Assembly: GCF_900258505.1 (NCBI RefSeq)
Contig: NZ_LT984895.1
Span: 2,827,441-2,891,440 of the forward strand
Direction: 5' to 3'
Length of the DNA: 64,000 bases
Source: Brachybacterium timonense
GTDB lineage: Bacteria; Actinomycetota; Actinomycetes; Actinomycetales; Dermabacteraceae
The notes below the pieces were generated by a model. That model saw only the letters and a list, made by a program, of their open reading frames with translations, had not been told where the DNA came from and made no database searches. Made by a program: the position numbers and the translations under genes. Shown here one piece after another: positions 28,883 to 39,300 of the stretch; position 1 is the stretch's first letter, and each line of letters begins with the position of its first letter.

Positions 28883-29791
28883 TCAGTGTGTGCGCAGCTG
28901 TTTGCGCAGGTAGGCGACGGAGACGGCGACGACGATGATGGTCAGGACCACAGCGATGGCGGCTCCTGAACCGGGGCGCTGGAGGACGAAGCTCTGCCAG
29001 TACATCGACACCGCCAGGGTCTCGGTGGCGCGGCCCGGTCCGCCGTTGGTGAGCACCCAGATCAGGTCGAAGGACTTCAGGCCGTTGGCGAGGCTGATGC
29101 CCATCACGACAGCGGTTGAGGTGCGCAGCTGGGGCACGACGACCAGCCGGAACCGGCGGATCCCATCGACGCCGTCGAGCGCGGCGGCCTCGATGGTCTC
29201 TCGCGGAATACCCTGGAGACCGACCAGGTAGAGGATCACGGCCACCCCAGTGGCCTGCCATGAGTTGGCGATGATCAGAGCGATCGTGTTACCGGGCCAG
29301 TTCAGGAGCCAGGGCTGGGCGAGGGCGCCGAGGCCGATCCCTCGTAGCAGGGAGTTCAGGGCGCCGGTGTCCTGGAGGACGAAGTTCCACACGACGGCTA
29401 CGGCGGTCCCCGAGAGTGCGTAGGGCAGGACGATCGCGAGGCGCGCGTACTTGCCCCATGACACAGAGTTGGTCAGGGCGGCGATCGCGAGCCCGAGACC
29501 GACGGGGATCACGACGGTGCCCAGCAGCCAGAACAGCGTGTTGATGCTCGAGCGGACGATCACCGGGTCGGTGACCAGGCGGGCGTAGCTGGAGAGACCG
29601 GCGAAGGACGGATCCACTACGGCGTCGTCGAGGAAGCTGCGCCCGAACGTAAGGGCGAAAGGGAGTAATGCGAACAACCCCACCAGGAACACAGCCGGGG
29701 CGATGAATAGCAGGCGCGGCCTGCCACGGACTATGCGGTCGCGGCGGCGCTGGGCAGAGAGGACGTCACGGCGGTCGGTGACGGAACTCAT
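28883..29791 (-). CDS. Sugar ABC transporter permease (MalF-like)
   Basis: 302 residues, six membrane helices, and the EAA loop QGIPRETIEAAALDGVDGIRRFRLVVVPQLR. The N-terminus is basic (DRRDVLSAQRRRDRIVRGRPRL). ATG at 29791 has AGGAGG upstream and overlaps the binding-protein stop by four bases, so the two are probably translationally coupled. With the MalG-like subunit it forms the membrane channel of the importer. Confidence 0.93.
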   Translation of the reverse strand: MSSVTDRRDVLSAQRRRDRIVRGRPRLLFIAPAVFLVGLFALLPFALTFGRSFLDDAVVDPSFAGLSSYARLVTDPVIVRSSINTLFWLLGTVVIPVGLGLAIAALTNSVSWGKYARLAIVLPYALSGTAVAVVWNFVLQDTGALNSLLRGIGLGALAQPWLLNWPGNTIALIIANSWQATGVAVILYLVGLQGIPRETIEAAALDGVDGIRRFRLVVVPQLRTSTAVVMGISLANGLKSFDLIWVLTNGGPGRATETLAVSMYWQSFVLQRPGSGAAIAVVLTIIVVAVSVAYLRKQLRTH

Positions 29792-31059
29792 TGCGTTGCC
29801 TCCTGCCAGTAGGACCATTCGGACTCGGCTTTGCGCTGGAGAGATTCGAGGACCGCTCGAGGGTCAGAGGGGTCGGCCATGAAGCCGCCGAGATCCTGCG
29901 TCACTCCCACCACCAACGGCGGTGGCGAGTTCTCCCAGTAACGGTTGACGACGTCAAGGTTCTGGTCCCGGATAGTGCTCTGGAGTCGCTGGCTCACGGG
30001 GTCGGACCACGTGACTTGCTGGTTCGCACTGGAACCATTGAGGAAGGCGGACCAGGGCTCCTGAACTTCCGGAGCGAGCCAGGAGGCCAGCGCTTCAGTC
30101 GCCTCGGCGCGACGCCGAGAGCGCTCCGGAACCACGAGCCCTGCAATCTCCGTGACTACGGTCGGGGAGGAGTCATTCACGGCTGGAAGCAGAAACGCGT
30201 CGAATTCGGTCTCGGGCTCCATGCCTGCGAGCTCCATTGACTGGGTGCTCCAGCTAACAGGGGTGGGTTGCATTCCGATGCGGCCTGAGGCGAGCATCGA
30301 GGGGAAGTTGTCGCTGACTGAATCCGCGCTCGTATGCAGCCCGTCTCGGATCATCTGCTGCCACAGCTCCATGAGCCCCATTGCCTGATCGTCCAAGAAG
30401 GAAGCCTCGTTCTGAGACAGCGCACGATACCAATCGGCGTCATAGGCAGCAGCCAGCATGCTGAACCAGTTCGCCACTGGCCAGATGTTCATCTGAGTTG
30501 TCCCGATGGGAGTTACTTCTGCAGCCTTAAGGGCTTGGCATACGTCGAGGAACTCACCCCAAGTTGACGGAGGCACAAGATCAAGTTCCTTGAATACCCT
30601 CACGTTGTAGAACATGACGTAGTAGCCCTGAATGAGAGGCATACCAAAAATGCCGCCATCGAACGCAAAGTCTTGACGCATTTCGTCATCGAGCCACCCC
30701 GCGCCGACAGAGACCTCCCACGCTGAGCTCATTTCTGCTAGAGCCCCGGTGCGGGCGAGATCACGCATTCGATATCCACTGCCCCACTTGACGAGGTCGG
30801 GAGGATCCTGCGTCTGCAACAGAGAACGAATGACCTGCTCATACGAGGATGCATTAGGGATCGTCTGAGGCGATAAACCCCACCCCGTCTTCTGCCGCAA
30901 CACATCCCCCGCCGCCAGGTACCCTGGCTCCCACGACGCGGCGTCATTGAAAAACTGCAGGTCGCCCGTTTTGTCATCATCTGTCGTGCTGCTGCAGGCG
31001 GTAGCGGTCCCAGCCAGTCCCAGGGCGCTAACGGTGGCTAAGAAGCGGCGTCGTCGCAT
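29788..31059 (-). CDS. Sugar ABC transporter substrate-binding lipoprotein
   Basis: 423 residues. The N-terminal lipoprotein signal MRRRRFLATVSALGLAGTATAC ends at the lipidated Cys (about residue 22) and has a twin-arginine-like RRRRF start. The body is an extracellular solute-binding protein family 1 fold (GDLQFFNDAASWEPGYLAAG onwards, and the typical GIFGMPLIQGYYVMFYNVRVFKEL). It delivers sugar to the two permeases encoded downstream. It is first in the operon, divergent from the LacI regulator. Codon use is more A/T-rich than in the neighbouring genes. Confidence 0.92.
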   Translation of the reverse strand: MRRRRFLATVSALGLAGTATACSSTTDDDKTGDLQFFNDAASWEPGYLAAGDVLRQKTGWGLSPQTIPNASSYEQVIRSLLQTQDPPDLVKWGSGYRMRDLARTGALAEMSSAWEVSVGAGWLDDEMRQDFAFDGGIFGMPLIQGYYVMFYNVRVFKELDLVPPSTWGEFLDVCQALKAAEVTPIGTTQMNIWPVANWFSMLAAAYDADWYRALSQNEASFLDDQAMGLMELWQQMIRDGLHTSADSVSDNFPSMLASGRIGMQPTPVSWSTQSMELAGMEPETEFDAFLLPAVNDSSPTVVTEIAGLVVPERSRRRAEATEALASWLAPEVQEPWSAFLNGSSANQQVTWSDPVSQRLQSTIRDQNLDVVNRYWENSPPPLVVGVTQDLGGFMADPSDPRAVLESLQRKAESEWSYWQEATQ

Positions 31060-31289
31060 ACTTCCTCACTCTTTTCGATCGGTCTACGTCACCGCGAAGC
31101 ACCTGTGCTGCGCTCATGACATCTTTGTCTTAAGTCTCCGGCTACAGGCGTCGCTTCGCCTAGGCGCCGTCCGGAGCCTCACCCTCGTGAAGTGCGCTCT
31201 TGACCTCAACGCTCCTGGCAGGGCAGCCTGACATCGTTGACATATTTTGCCGCCCCTCGCTCCCGCGAAAGAGCACTAGGAGGTCGTCC
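31060..31289. promoter_or_regulatory. Divergent promoter region of the sugar operon and lacI-type gene
   Basis: A 230-base divergent spacer. TTGACA at 31237-31242 is a candidate -35 element on the plus strand. I could not find a perfect LacI-type operator; the TGACATC repeats near 31117 and 31228 are the best candidates. Autoregulation plus control of the transporter is expected from the arrangement. Confidence 0.45.
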
Positions 31290-32264
31290 ATGACCCGTCT
31301 TCGGCCAGCCACCATCCGCGATGTCGCCCATCGCGCAGGCGTCAGCACGAAGACTGTCTCTCGAGTCATCAACCGTGAGATCTACGTGGCCGAGAGCACC
31401 AGAGCACGAGTGCTCAGGGCCATCGAGGTCCTCTCGTATCGCCCAAACCCTGCTGCGCAAAACCTACGGCGGACCACTTCACAGTCAATCGCCGTAGTTG
31501 TGGAGGACATTTCCGAGCCATTTGCTGCCGAGGTCACTCTGGCGGTGGAGCACGCTGTTGACGAAGGCACGACCGTGATCGTCTCGTCAAGCATGGGAGA
31601 TCCCCTGCGCGAGGGAACCATCCTCGCAACACTCGCCGCACGCCAAGTCGACGGAATCATCCTCGCTCCGACTCAGGCGCCGAGGCCGCAACTCCTTCAT
31701 CGGATGGGGCGTACCGCCGTGGTCTGCGTGGATCGCCCCTTGCCGGGTGAGCCAACCGATGTGGTGTTATCGGATAACGTGCGCGGAATGCAGGAGGCTG
31801 TCGAAGCGCTGCTGGAGAAAGGTCATCAGCGGGTTGCCTACTTGGGTGACTCTCCCCGTGTGTTTACTCAGGTTGAGCGGTTGCGCGGATACCGGGCGGC
31901 GCTAGCAAACCACGATATCGATTCTGATCCCGCTCTGATCTACGAACACCGACCTGACGTTGAGCGCACACGTCGCCATCTGGCATGGCTCACTAAGCTT
32001 CCGAACCCTCCAACCGCCATAGTCTCGGGAAACTCGTTGACCACATTGGCGATGATCCGCGCTGGCTTTAATGCCGGGACTGACTCTTTTATCGGCTTCG
32101 ATGACTTTCCTCTTGCCGATTTTGTCTGCGGTGGCGTCAGTGTGGTCGCGCAAGACGCCGCCGCTCTCGGGGGTGAGGCGACTCGAACCCTCCTGCGTCG
32201 CATAGCGAACGATGCAGCGCCCTTGAAAACCTCGCGCCTCGCGACCCGGCTCGTCCTGCGGTGA
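31290..32264 (+). CDS. LacI family transcriptional regulator
   Basis: 324 residues. The N-terminal LacI helix-turn-helix and hinge are TIRDVAHRAGVSTKTVSRVINR and YRPNPAAQNLRRTTSQSIAV. The effector domain includes VDGIILAPT, VVCVDRPL, VAYLGDS, GYRAAL and FIGFDDFPLADF. It probably represses the divergent sugar ABC operon with the GH32 hydrolase and is released by the imported sugar. ATG at 31290 has AGGAGG upstream. The C-terminus (LKTSRLATRLVLR) is complete. Confidence 0.94.
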   Translation: MTRLRPATIRDVAHRAGVSTKTVSRVINREIYVAESTRARVLRAIEVLSYRPNPAAQNLRRTTSQSIAVVVEDISEPFAAEVTLAVEHAVDEGTTVIVSSSMGDPLREGTILATLAARQVDGIILAPTQAPRPQLLHRMGRTAVVCVDRPLPGEPTDVVLSDNVRGMQEAVEALLEKGHQRVAYLGDSPRVFTQVERLRGYRAALANHDIDSDPALIYEHRPDVERTRRHLAWLTKLPNPPTAIVSGNSLTTLAMIRAGFNAGTDSFIGFDDFPLADFVCGGVSVVAQDAAALGGEATRTLLRRIANDAAPLKTSRLATRLVLR

Positions 32265-32722
32265 CGGGCTGTGCCCACACGGGTCCACCCGGGCTGACTG
32301 AAGCGTCCTGAGTTTGGTTCCGAGGCTCGGCAGGGAGAATCGGGCCCTTCGGAGTTGAGTGTGGGCGCGCCGAGCGGCGTTGAGCCACGGGGGATTTCCG
32401 GATCCCCCGCTCCCCCGACGCACCCACGAACCTGGCCCGTCGGCTGACTCTGGAGGCACCGCGATAACCGAGCTCGCCCGCAGCCTGGTCCGCTTCGCGC
32501 CGACCGGCCGCGGAATGTGCATCGAGCCATTCGCCGTGAGCGAGGCCGTCAACCAGTACACGCAAGTGGTCGGCGCCGTCATCGCCACGATGACCACGTG
32601 CGCAAGCTTGAATGGGACGGCGGCCCCACCAACCAGCACGACACCACGTTCAGCTCGTCACCCACGGCGTCGTCAGCATCACCGGCGCGCAGCTCGCCGA
32701 CGACAGTTGCGCGTGAACCGGG
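32265..32722. other. Intergenic region with hairpin, no supported gene
   Basis: 458 bases between lacI and fic. A hairpin at 32389-32408 (GGGGGAT and ATCCCCC around a 6-base loop) may end lacI transcription. Between 32460 and 32720 short protein-like stretches appear in different frames (ITELARSLVRFAPTGRG, then DDHVRKLEWDGGPTNQHDTT), which looks like decayed coding DNA of unknown origin. Confidence 0.4.
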
Positions 32723-33901
32723 TTAACTGACCAGTGCGTCGTTCTGCGCGAGCATGCGATAAGGGTCCGCGCCAGCATTGAACTGACGATCAGCCTCGAC
32801 TTCGATCTCCCTCAGCGCCTCACGAAATGTCGATGCGGGCAGGTATCGGGACCCGCGCTTCTGCCCGATCTGTTCGAGCACGCCGGCACGCACCAGAGCA
32901 GCAAGCTCCCGTGACGCCGTGTTGGCCGAGACGCCCGCAACCTCCCGGTACTGCGCATTGCGCAACGGCCAGCCTTCGAACACCAGCTCCAAAGCCGGTC
33001 CGGAGCGTTCAGGCGCCCGTTCCTCAGCGATGAGCGAGTCGACCATTTCAGCGACCCGGTCTCCACGCCACAGTCGCCGCTGGACCGTGATCGCCTGGCG
33101 GTAATGGGCGGTGATCATGAACTCGAGCCAGGCGTGCGCATCCTGGCCAGGAGACCACCGACCGCCACCGACCCGGGCGAGGACGTCGTAGTAGTCAGCG
33201 GTGTTGCGGCCGAGATACTCCTCCACGGAGACGAAATCCGCCTCCGTGATCCCCGCGCGGAACAGCTGCATCGACTGCAGGATGCGTGACATGCGCCCGT
33301 TGCCGTCCGTGAAGGGATGGATCATGACGAGGTTGAGGTGAGCCATCGCCCCGGTGACCACGGCATCCCTCAGCGATTGCGGCGGCTCGCCCAGGGACGC
33401 AAGGAGCTCGTCGACGAGCCCGGGCACCACGTCCGCATCCGGCCCGGTGTACGCCGTGCGCTGACGTGCCTCATCGATCACGTAGACGTCGCCCCGGCGG
33501 ATCTGCCCAGGGCGCTTCGACAGGTCGTACTTCTGCACCATGAAGTGCATGGCAAGCAGTGTGGAGAGATCGAAGGGCCGGCCTTGCTCGCCCGAGAAAA
33601 TCCGAGCAAAGGTCATCGCATCCGAGTAGCCCTGCACCGCGAGCCACTCCTCAGTGATGCCCTTTTCACCCTCGCCGCCCTCCACGATGGCCAGTGCTTC
33701 GTCGGCCGAGACGTTGATGTTCTCGATGCTGTGCGACGCCCTCAGAGCACGGGCGCGCGCTTACCTGGCGAGGGTGCCCTCCCAGCTGCGCGGCCGGGCG
33801 AGGTGCAGGCGCGCTCTATCGCGCAGCTCATCGACAGCTGCCAGCACTGCTTCGTCATCCTGCGACAGGCGGGGCGCCCGGAAGATCGCCTTCGGCACCA
33901 T
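32723..33901 (-). pseudogene. fic: Fic-domain AMP-transferase gene interrupted by an in-frame stop
   Basis: The original frame starts at ATG 33901 (SD GGAGGTG seven bases before) and would encode 392 residues, but codon 47 is TAA (33761-33763). Reading continues in the same frame after it. The second part shows the inhibitory-helix motif SHSIEN of the (S/T)xxxE(G/N) type, the Fic catalytic motif HPFTDGNGR (positions 195-203 of the full frame) and a C-terminal winged helix (VAGVSANTASRELAALVRAGVLEQIG). A change from TAC to TAA would explain the stop. The next in-frame start is GTG 33685, downstream of the inhibitory helix. Reinitiation there would give a 320-residue Fic protein lacking its own brake; otherwise the gene is dead. 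Fic enzymes AMPylate target proteins. Confidence 0.85.
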
Positions 33902-33914
33902 CAGATAACACCTC

Positions 33915-33937
33915 CATGTCAGTTAATAACTGACATG
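33915..33937. promoter_or_regulatory. Perfect inverted repeat overlapping the fic leader
   Basis: Two 11-base arms (CATGTCAGTTA and TAACTGACATG) flank a single central base. The site begins 13 bases upstream of the fic ATG and abuts its ribosome binding site, the right position for an operator or a translational control site. A diverged copy lies upstream of the fic relic at 42147-42169. Confidence 0.7.
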
Positions 33938-34172
33938 GTGATGGTAAGCGACCCTGCCCACGCGCACCAGGTGCGCATGCTTGTCCCGTCAGCCGCTCAC
34001 GAATCGACAGTCTCCTGCGACATCCTGCCTGGGCCGTCACCACTTCACGCGAGAGCGAGCCCCACGACCACCTGGCCCTGCCGAGCCGCCAGCTGCCTTG
34101 TCAGCGCTCGTCGCCACGGCCCGTTTGTCGGACTCCACCCGTACGCTGATCATCACCGAGGGAAGGAGAACG
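33938..34172 (+). promoter_or_regulatory. Leader region of the jetABCD operon
   Basis: 235 bases between the fic palindrome and jetA. A 15-base inverted repeat (GCGCACC, one base, GGTGCGC; 33962-33976) may be an operator. GGAAGGAGAA at 34161-34170 is the jetA ribosome binding site. No clear -35/-10 pair could be assigned by eye. Confidence 0.45.
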
Positions 34173-35693
34173 ATGTCTGCTGTCGCCCAAGCGCTCACCT
34201 ACCGTGCTCTCTTCCGTGACCAGAACGCGCTGACCCTGCTGCGCACCGATCACGCACCGCTCACCCTCGGCCTGCTGGGCACCCATCTCGGCGGCGATGT
34301 GCGCACCCTACCCGCCGCCGATCTCTACGATCTGCTCGACGAGGACCTCGATGAGCTGCGCCTGCGCGGAATCGACATGCCCCGCACCGCCCAGCAATAC
34401 TGCGCAGCCTGGGTCCGCGACGGGTTCCTCACCCGGCGGGCGCATCGAGAAGCACGCACCGAGGAGTTCTCCCTCACGGAAAACGCTCATCGCGCCCTGC
34501 GCCTGCTCGACCAGGTCAGCACACCCCGTGACGCCGTCACCCGGTCACGGCTCAGTCTCTTGACCGACCGGCTCCTGCAGCTGGCCCGCGACACCGACGA
34601 TAACCCCGCCGCTGCGATCAGCTCCCTGCGCGCCGAGCAGCGCCGCATCAGCGAGGAGATCGCGGCCATCGAACGTGGCGGCGTCACCCCGATGTCCACA
34701 GCCCAGGCGGTCGAAGCTGCCAACGAGCTGTTCGCTCTCGCACTCGACGTCCCCTCCGACTTCGAACGCGTCCGCAGTGAGCTCGATCGCCTGCACAAGC
34801 AGTTGCGCGTCGACCTCATCGAGCATGACGGGCCGCAGGGGGAGATCCTGGACCAGCTGTTCCTGGGCGTCGACGCCATCGAACAGTCCGACGCCGGGCA
34901 GTCCTTCACCGCCTTCCACTCCCTGCTCATCGATCCCGTTCAGGAGGCCCGCTTCTACAACTCCGTCGATGACCTGTCCACACGCTCGTTCGTGAACACT
35001 TTCGGCACTGAACGCATGGCGTACCTGCAGTCCTACCTGCTGCGTCTACGACGGGAATCCTTCCAGGTGCATCACGCCATGCTTGATCTCTCACGGTCGC
35101 TGCGCGACTTCGTGCGCACCCGGCAGTTCGAAGAGTTCCGCGAGCTCGCTGACCGGCTGCGCAGGCCCCAGCGCCTGGCCGCCGAGGTCGCCGGTCATGT
35201 GCGCGCCCACCAACGACTGGACACACATCTGACCCTCGCCACCTTCACCCCGCGCTCCATCGGCCAGCTGCAGCTGTACTCGCCATCGGAGACGACCGCT
35301 GAACTCCCCGAGCCCCCAGCCGACGTCCCCACCGTGGACCTGGAGGCGTTGCGGCAGGCCATCCGCGAATCCGAGATCGACCTGGTGGAGCTGACCCGGA
35401 ACGTCGACGCATGCCTTGCTCGACGAGGTTGCCCTGTCACCATCGCAGACGTTCTGGCTGACTATCCGGCCACGCAAGGACTCGCCTCCGTAGTCGGTCT
35501 GCTCGTCCTGGCCCACCGTCACGGCGAAACCGTCCCACCTGACGAATCCGCTCCCCGCCTACAGGGCGACGCCCCCGGCAGCCCGCCGACACAGACCGTC
35601 CGCTGGAGCGTCGTCTCGACAGGCGAGGAACGCACCGCTCGAATCACCGCTCTCCGCTTCACCACCCCTCTGGAACAGGCCGCCCATGGATGA
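34173..35693 (+). CDS. jetA: Wadjet subunit JetA (DUF3375, kleisin-like)
   Basis: 506 residues of the DUF3375 family. The N-terminal winged-helix part (YRALFRDQNALTLLRTDHAPLTLGLLGTHLG, then YCAAWVRDGFLTRR) is followed by helical, coiled-coil-rich sequence and the terminal block ITIADVLADYPATQGLASVVGLLVLAHRHG. JetA is the kleisin-like subunit that bridges the SMC heads of JetC in the plasmid-defence condensin Wadjet. ATG at 34173 is chosen because GGAAGGAGAA precedes it. The stop overlaps jetB by 8 bases. First gene of a tight four-gene operon. Confidence 0.95.
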   Translation: MSAVAQALTYRALFRDQNALTLLRTDHAPLTLGLLGTHLGGDVRTLPAADLYDLLDEDLDELRLRGIDMPRTAQQYCAAWVRDGFLTRRAHREARTEEFSLTENAHRALRLLDQVSTPRDAVTRSRLSLLTDRLLQLARDTDDNPAAAISSLRAEQRRISEEIAAIERGGVTPMSTAQAVEAANELFALALDVPSDFERVRSELDRLHKQLRVDLIEHDGPQGEILDQLFLGVDAIEQSDAGQSFTAFHSLLIDPVQEARFYNSVDDLSTRSFVNTFGTERMAYLQSYLLRLRRESFQVHHAMLDLSRSLRDFVRTRQFEEFRELADRLRRPQRLAAEVAGHVRAHQRLDTHLTLATFTPRSIGQLQLYSPSETTAELPEPPADVPTVDLEALRQAIRESEIDLVELTRNVDACLARRGCPVTIADVLADYPATQGLASVVGLLVLAHRHGETVPPDESAPRLQGDAPGSPPTQTVRWSVVSTGEERTARITALRFTTPLEQAAHG

Positions 35694-36387
35694 CCACGTC
35701 CCTGAATCCTCCCGCATCACGCTCTGGCCCGGGGACCCCGGGAGCCTCCCCCTCGATGTCCGTCGCACCTTGATCGCTCTGTTGCGCGGCCCCTACCTGT
35801 CGCACCGCAAAGACCCGATTCTCTGGTCGGCTCTGTGCGCTCACGAAACAGTGATCCGCGAACGCCTCGGTGACCTGCTGCTCAGCCTCGCGATCGACGC
35901 TGATGCCGAAGTCGCTTTCTGCCGCAACCTCGAACCGGACCCCGATTTCACCGGTACTGTCCCCACCGTCCTGCGCCGCCAGCAGCTGACGTTCGTCGAC
36001 TCCGCGCTGGTGCTCCATCTACGTCAGCTGCTTCTGCGCGGCGCCGCCCGTGGCGAGCGCGTCATGGTCGGGCTCGACGAGATCACCGCTGCCATGCAGG
36101 TCTACGCACCTGCCGCCGGCAACGATGAGGCACTGTTCGCCAAACGTCTCAACGCTGCGATCGATCGAATGCGGAAGTACTCGATTCTTCTGGACACAGA
36201 CACCGAACAGCGGTGGGAGGTCTCCCCCATCCTCGGGCTGATCCTGACGTCAGAGGAGATCAGCGGCATCGAGGCCGAGTATGAAGAGCTGAAACACACC
36301 GGCCAGGAGCCGACGGGCACTGTGGCCGACGAACCGTTGACAGACACCGGCCCAGCCGCGCCCGCGCAGAAGGACGACACAGCATGA
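35686..36387 (+). CDS. jetB: Wadjet subunit JetB (DUF4194, KITE-like)
   Basis: 233 residues of the DUF4194 family. A winged-helix core begins LDVRRTLIALLRGPYLSHRKDPILWSAL and continues to YSILLDTDTEQRWEVSPILGLIL. The tail is acidic and Pro/Thr-rich. JetB is the KITE-like subunit that binds the JetA kleisin and helps load DNA. It overlaps jetA by 8 bases and jetC by 4 bases, so expression is coupled. Confidence 0.94.
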   Translation: MDDHVPESSRITLWPGDPGSLPLDVRRTLIALLRGPYLSHRKDPILWSALCAHETVIRERLGDLLLSLAIDADAEVAFCRNLEPDPDFTGTVPTVLRRQQLTFVDSALVLHLRQLLLRGAARGERVMVGLDEITAAMQVYAPAAGNDEALFAKRLNAAIDRMRKYSILLDTDTEQRWEVSPILGLILTSEEISGIEAEYEELKHTGQEPTGTVADEPLTDTGPAAPAQKDDTA

Positions 36388-39300
36388 CGTCTCCAGAGCT
36401 GCCGCTGAACGATCACCTCCACCCAGGTCAGATGCGCCTGGCCCGGATCCAGGTCCACAACTGGGGAACATTCGACGGTTCCCACAGCATCGATGTGCCC
36501 CGCGCAGGTCTGCTCATCACCGGCGAATCCGGATCCGGGAAATCCTCGCTGCTGGATGCGCTCAGCGCGGTGCTCATGCGCCCCGGCGAGACCCGCTTCA
36601 ACGCGGCCGCACAGGACGGTCCCAGCGGAGACAAGGACCGCACCCCGCTGAGCTATGTCCGCGGCGCCTACCGCCGCCAGAGCGACGACGAGACCGGTGA
36701 GGTGCGTCCCGGCTTTCTGCGGTCAAGCGCCACCGTCTCCGGCATCGCCCTGACCTATACCGACGGACGCGACCGCGTCGTCAGTGCTGTGCGTGTCTTC
36801 CACATCGCCGGACGTTCGACAAGCACCTCGGATCTGCGTACCGCGTATCTCCTGCTCCCCCGCGCCGCGGAACTCGTGGAGGTGCTGCGCCTGTGCGCTC
36901 ATGGGATTGATCTGCGTCGGCTCCGACGTGCGCTTTCCCCCACCGCCGCCAGCACCACCTACCCAGATTTCGGGGCCCATCTGCGCCGTCAGACAGGAAT
37001 CGGGACAGCCGAAGCGCAGCGGCTGCTGCATCGCACCCAGTCCGCGAAATCGCTGACCTCTCTCGACGATCTTCTGCGCTCCTTCATGCTCACCACGCCG
37101 CGAACCTTCGTCCAGGCCGAGGCGGCCGTCGACCAGTTCCGAGCACTTCAGGACGCCCACGCCGCCGTGGTCGACGCCCGTGACCAGATCACGGTGCTGC
37201 ATCCGCAGCGCGAGGCCTGGCAGGCTCATCGCTCAGCGACGGCTGCCTACGACCAGCTGGTGCGACTTGAGGAGGGCCGGGATGCCTACCGGTACCGCAC
37301 GCTCCTGGATCTGGCCGAACAGGACCGCCGGCGCCTCATCACCGAACGTCAGGCAGCAACCGCCCGTTTGGAAGCTGCACAGCAGCGCCGCAACGACGCC
37401 CGGCACACCGAATCCCGGGCACGCGAGGCACTCCTTCGCGTCGGCGGCAGCCACCTCGAGAGCCTTGACCGCGAGATCCAGCGTGCGAACGATGACCTCG
37501 ACCGCATCGGCCGTGCCCTCGACCGCCTCCAGCAGTCGTTGGAGGTCATCTCCTCACCACTGCCCACAACACCAGCGGAACTTGCAGCCGCGCAGGATCT
37601 CGCGCGCCGCGAACGCGACCGTCTGACTCGCGAAGCACAGGAGCAGATCGATCAGTCCGGGCCGGTCCATGTGGCTCGCGAACAGTCGCGCAACCGAATC
37701 GCTGAACTTACGACCGAGATCCGCTCACTGGCGACCCGTCGGTCGAACCTCCCAACCGATCTCGTCACCATCCGCGACCAGATCGCACAGAAGGTCGGCG
37801 CCACCCCGTTCGCCCTCCCCTTCGCGGGAGAACTCATGGATGTTCGCGACGCTTCCTGGCAGGGCGCCGTGGAACGGCTCCTGCGGGGATTCGCCACGAC
37901 GATCCTCGTCCCCGATGATCTGTATCCCCACGTCGCACAGACCGTCGAAGCGACGTTCTGGGGCCGACGGATCGCCTACGAGCGGATGCGGGAACCCCGC
38001 CCCGGGGCCGACGAAGGCCGCACCAACGGACGGGTGCTCTCCGTACTCACGCTGGCAGACACCCCCGCCCGGGCCTGGCTGCGGCAACGAATCTCCAGCG
38101 GTTTCCCGCATGTCCTCGTCGACACGATCGAGGAGCTGGGCCGCCACGAGAGGGCCCTCACCCGCGGTGGCCAGATCAAGAACCGTGACCACCATGTCAA
38201 GGACGATTCCTCCGCCATCACCGACCGCAGCCGGTGGCTCATCGGCACCACCAACGACGCACTCATCGAACTGCGCCGGGATGAGCTGGCCGCTGCACGC
38301 GCCGACCTGCAGCGCGCCGATCAGCAGCTAGGAGATCTGGGCAGACAAGGCGAGGTACTGCGCCGACAGATCACGGCCATGGAACAGCTCACCCAGGTCG
38401 CGTGGGAAGAGATCGATCGCGTAGGCGTCACCACCCGCCTGGAGGCCCTCACCGCTGAACAGGCACGGCTGCGGGACACCACGTCGGTACGCGACGCAGA
38501 GAATCAGCTGCGCGAAGCCAGCGCCGCACTGCACACGGCAGAAGAAGAACAGAACGAGGCTCACGGCATCGTGCGCGACCTCGACCGGGAGATCACTGCA
38601 GCCGAGGAGGATCTCGACACCGCCCGCGCAACTCTCGACGGCATCGTGATCGATGACGCGGTGCTCGCCGAGCTCAACCGTCGCGCACTCCGTCACGTCC
38701 GGCGCACGATCACTCGCGCAAACCTGCTGGACGTCCTGACCACAGTGAGCAACGAACTACGCAGCGAGATGGACACGCACCGCGGCGTCATACAGCGCAC
38801 CGAAGGGGAACTCGCGCGGGCACGGGTGCGGTACATGCAGCGCTGGCCGGAGCGATCCGTGAACCTCGTGGACGCCCTCGAGGGCACCCCGGATTTCCTG
38901 CGCCTGCTCGAACAGCTCGAACGCGACCGCCTCCCCGAATTCGAGGACCGGTTCCGCCAGCTGCTGCGCACGCAGTCGCAGAACAACATCGGGCAGCTGC
39001 GAGCCGAGCTCTCCACCGCGATCCGGGACGTTCACCAGCGTCTCGAACCGGTCAACGCGTCCCTGGCCATGAACGATTTCGATACGAACCGGGGCACTCG
39101 CCTACGTCTGGTCGCCCGAGCCAAGCACTCCGACGAGGTCAAGGAGTTCCTCTCCGACCTGCTCCGTATCACCGAAGGTGCATTCCACAGCGAGACAGAG
39201 CTCTCCGAAGAAGCGGATGAGCGGTTCGCCAGGATGGACCGACTCATGCGCCGTCTCGGGTCCGTGGAGACCACCGACGTCCAGTGGCGCAAACGGGTCC

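Noticed and set aside
32359-32730. 123-codon frame between lacI and fic
   Set aside because: No start signal, mixed-frame composition, and it overlaps the fic stop region; more likely decayed DNA.
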